Assembly (NCBI RefSeq): GCF_037137075.1
Contig: NZ_JBBBNV010000047.1
Location: forward strand, 1 to 15,995
Direction of reading: 5' to 3'
Length of the DNA stretch: 15,995 nucleotides
DNA from: JBBBNV01 sp037137075
GTDB taxonomy: Bacteria > Bacillota > Bacilli > Paenibacillales > NBRC-103111
The notes below the pieces were generated by a model, which was not told the origin of the DNA, searched no databases, and saw nothing but the letters and a program-made list of their open reading frames with translations. The first letter of the stretch is position 1. Every line of letters begins with the position of its first letter. This document shows positions 14,277-15,995 of the stretch, piece by piece. A program made the translations under genes and the position numbers.

Positions 14277-15149
14277 ATGAAGAAAATTTTGTTACTGGGT
14301 GCAAATGGACAACTTGGTACTGATTTAAATTTAATTTTTTCTGAAGTTAGAGATGTACAATTAATTAACGCTTACAGATCAGATATTGATATGGAATTTC
14401 CCGAACAGGTATCACCTTATTTGGAAAAAAGAGGTGATTTTGATGTTGTTATAAATTGTACCTCCTATCATAAAACTGACGAGTGCGAGGATTTTCCTTT
14501 AAAAGCATTTTCTATTAATAGCGCATCTGTAGCAGAATTGGCTAAATATTGTAATAAAAATAATAAAGTTCTTTTCCACATTAGCACGGATTATGTATTT
14601 AGTGGGAAGAAGGATATCCCATATTCTGAGATTGATAGAGAAGAGCCCTTAAGTGTATATGGAAATTCTAAATTAGCAGGAGAACATTTTATTCAATCAT
14701 ATCACGACAAATATTTTATTTTTAGAGTATCCTCACTTTTTGGACAAGCAGGTGCGAGCGGAAAAGGCGGAAATTTTGTCGAAACTATGATTAAATTGGC
14801 TAAAGAAGGAAAGCCCTTGAAGGTAGTAAGTGATCAAATAATGTCACCTACTCATACACTAGATATTGCGCGAGCCTTATGTGATTTCATCGTAAAGGAT
14901 GTTAATCAATACGGGATTTACAATTGTTCAGGCGAAGGTCAATGTAGCTGGTATGATTTTGCGAGAGAGATATTTTTGAAAACAAATATGGATGTTGAAT
15001 TATCTCCTGTATTATCTAATGAATATAAAACAAAAGCACGACGGCCAAAATACAGTGTATTAGATAATCGGAAGATAAATCAATTTTATCCAATGCCTCT
15101 TTGGCAAGAAGCATTAGAAGAATATTTGCTCTTAAAAGGTCACATATAG
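14277..15149 (+). CDS. rmlD: dTDP-4-dehydrorhamnose reductase
   Basis: This enzyme catalyses the last step of dTDP-L-rhamnose synthesis, reducing the C4 keto group with NAD(P)H. The 290-residue product has the cofactor motif GANGQLG (8-14), STDYVFSG (103-110), and the SDR catalytic YGNSK with Tyr128 and Lys132, followed by LAGE. Further family blocks are FRVSSLFGQ (149-157), a VVSDQIMSPTHTLDIA run (183-198), and RRPKYSVLDN near the C-terminus, all as in RmlD. The ATG at 14277 is preceded by AAAGGAAGG, which overlaps the previous stop codon; an in-frame ATG at 14214 lies inside the preceding gene and would add 21 residues that do not belong to the family. It sits 13 bases after the SDR gene and 24 before rmlA. 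Confidence 0.92.
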   Translation: MKKILLLGANGQLGTDLNLIFSEVRDVQLINAYRSDIDMEFPEQVSPYLEKRGDFDVVINCTSYHKTDECEDFPLKAFSINSASVAELAKYCNKNNKVLFHISTDYVFSGKKDIPYSEIDREEPLSVYGNSKLAGEHFIQSYHDKYFIFRVSSLFGQAGASGKGGNFVETMIKLAKEGKPLKVVSDQIMSPTHTLDIARALCDFIVKDVNQYGIYNCSGEGQCSWYDFAREIFLKTNMDVELSPVLSNEYKTKARRPKYSVLDNRKINQFYPMPLWQEALEEYLLLKGHI

Positions 15150-15173
15150 TGGGAAATTCAGGAGGGATGTAGA

Positions 15174-15917
15174 ATGAAAGGAATTATTCTAGCGGGGGGT
15201 ACAGGGACAAGATTATATCCCTTAACGAAAGTAACAAACAAGCATTTATTACCTGTTGGAAAATATCCGATGATTTATCATGGAATTCATAAACTGCTTG
15301 AAGCGGAGATTCATGACATTTTAATTATCACAGGAAAAGATCATATGGGGGATGTTGTTAATCTCTTAGGAAGTGGTAAAGAATTTGGAGCAACCTTTAC
15401 TTATAAGGTTCAAGATGAGGCAGGCGGGATCGCTCAGGCATTAGGAATGGCGGAGGGATTTGCAGCAGGAGAGCGCATGGTCGTTATTTTGGGTGACAAT
15501 GTATTCTCAGATAATATTAAACCTTATGTTGATAATTATTTGAAACAAGAATCTGGTGCAAAACTATTAATTAAAGAAGTACACGACCCTGAACGATACG
15601 GAGTGCCTGAACTTCAAGGGAATAAAATTATTGGAATAGAGGAAAAACCTTCAAATCCTAAAAGTTCGTATGCAGTAACAGGAATTTATATGTTTGATAG
15701 CTATGTATTTGAGGTTATTAAAACATTAAAACCATCAGTACGAGGAGAGTTGGAGATAACCGATGTAAATAACGCTTATGTGAAATTAAATCGGTTAAGC
15801 TATGATTTTTTGCAAGGTTGGTGGACTGATGCAGGAACACATGCTTCTTTAACTCGAGCGAATGAATATGCCAAGGAGATTTTATTTGACGAGAGATTTG
15901 GAAAGCTTAAGATTTGA
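15174..15917 (+). CDS. rmlA: Glucose-1-phosphate thymidylyltransferase, short form
   Basis: This enzyme starts dTDP-sugar synthesis by making dTDP-glucose from dTTP and glucose-1-phosphate. The 247-residue product has LAGGTGTRLYPLTKVTNKHL (6-25), the metal-binding LGDN (106-109), EKP (157-159), GELEITDVN (191-199) and WWTDAGT (216-222). It ends about 40 residues earlier than the ~290-residue enterobacterial RmlA and lacks that form's C-terminal region. This short form, with NKHLLPV instead of SKQLLPV, is common in Bacillus-type genomes and is complete, not truncated. AGGAGGG stands 7 bases before the ATG. It is the last gene seen in the operon; rmlB may follow outside the window. The gene order (C, SDR, D, A) differs from the common rmlACBD order. 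Confidence 0.92.
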   Translation: MKGIILAGGTGTRLYPLTKVTNKHLLPVGKYPMIYHGIHKLLEAEIHDILIITGKDHMGDVVNLLGSGKEFGATFTYKVQDEAGGIAQALGMAEGFAAGERMVVILGDNVFSDNIKPYVDNYLKQESGAKLLIKEVHDPERYGVPELQGNKIIGIEEKPSNPKSSYAVTGIYMFDSYVFEVIKTLKPSVRGELEITDVNNAYVKLNRLSYDFLQGWWTDAGTHASLTRANEYAKEILFDERFGKLKI

Positions 15918-15937
15918 TCTGGACAGTGAAAAGTTCT

Positions 15938-15988
15938 CAAGCTTAAGAAGCCCATGAATCTGCGTCAGTAGAGGGCGAATCTTGCTTG
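15938..15988 (+). other. Short imperfect hairpin-forming stretch after rmlA; no gene recognised
   Basis: CAAGC (15938-15942) pairs with GCTTG (15984-15988), AGA (15946-15948) with TCT (15980-15982), and GCCC (15950-15953) with GGGC (15973-15976), interrupted by small internal loops. There is no T-run within the window, so it is not a clear terminator. All three forward frames here contain stops or lack a ribosome site. The stretch may be chance or the start of a leader or boundary element. Confidence 0.2.
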
Positions 15989-15995
15989 GAACGAA

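Noticed and set aside
1..15995. CRISPR array, tRNA/rRNA genes, insertion sequences, attachment sites
   Set aside because: No regularly spaced repeats, tRNA-like cloverleaf, transposase motifs or terminal inverted repeats were seen on either strand by eye.

Overview
The window looks like part of a surface-glycan (S-layer or secondary cell-wall polysaccharide) locus from a low-to-moderate-GC Gram-positive bacterium, most likely a Paenibacillus-like member of the Bacilli. This rests on strong Bacillus-type Shine-Dalgarno sequences before almost every gene, GTG and TTG starts, a short RmlA of the Bacillus type, and an O-antigen-ligase-like protein with a TPR tail beside an ABC glycan exporter. 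The species is inferred; no rRNA or other phylogenetic marker is present.

Layout. Positions 1-221 hold no gene that can be supported. A leftward gene (286-2775) encodes a polytopic Wzy_C/O-antigen-ligase-family protein with a C-terminal TPR-like region, closed by a good intrinsic terminator (222-256). A divergent promoter region (2776-3009) follows. From 3010 to 15917 nine rightward genes run as one tight operon, with gaps of 4 to 54 bases and one 14-base overlap. In order they are galU, an ABC-2 permease (Wzm-like), its ATPase with a C-terminal glycan-recognition domain (Wzt-like), a 1377-residue multidomain protein, an OafA-type acyltransferase, an LhgO-family FAD oxidoreductase, rmlC, an extended-SDR sugar epimerase/dehydratase, rmlD and rmlA. 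(Counting both transporter subunits there are ten rightward coding regions.) The last 78 bases contain no recognisable gene start.

How they fit together. GalU supplies UDP-glucose. RmlA, RmlC and RmlD supply three of the four steps to dTDP-L-rhamnose; RmlB is not in the window. The SDR and the FAD enzyme probably make or modify a further sugar or substituent. The large protein has two glycosyltransferase domains that could build the chain, and carries an N-terminal sulfotransferase-like P-loop domain joined by a long coiled coil. The acyltransferase may decorate the glycan. The Wzm/Wzt pair would export the finished chain, and the divergent ligase-family protein is a good candidate for attaching it to its acceptor on the outside.

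Most interesting point: the sulfotransferase-like/coiled-coil/GT2/GT4 fusion beside a Wzt with a C-terminal domain. The arrangement recalls chain-capping and length-control systems (WbdD of E. coli O9a, WsaE of Geobacillus), but with a sulfotransferase-like module where those have a methyltransferase or kinase. By eye, base composition changes sharply between the ligase gene (about half G+C) and the operon (clearly AT-rich), suggesting the operon has a different history.
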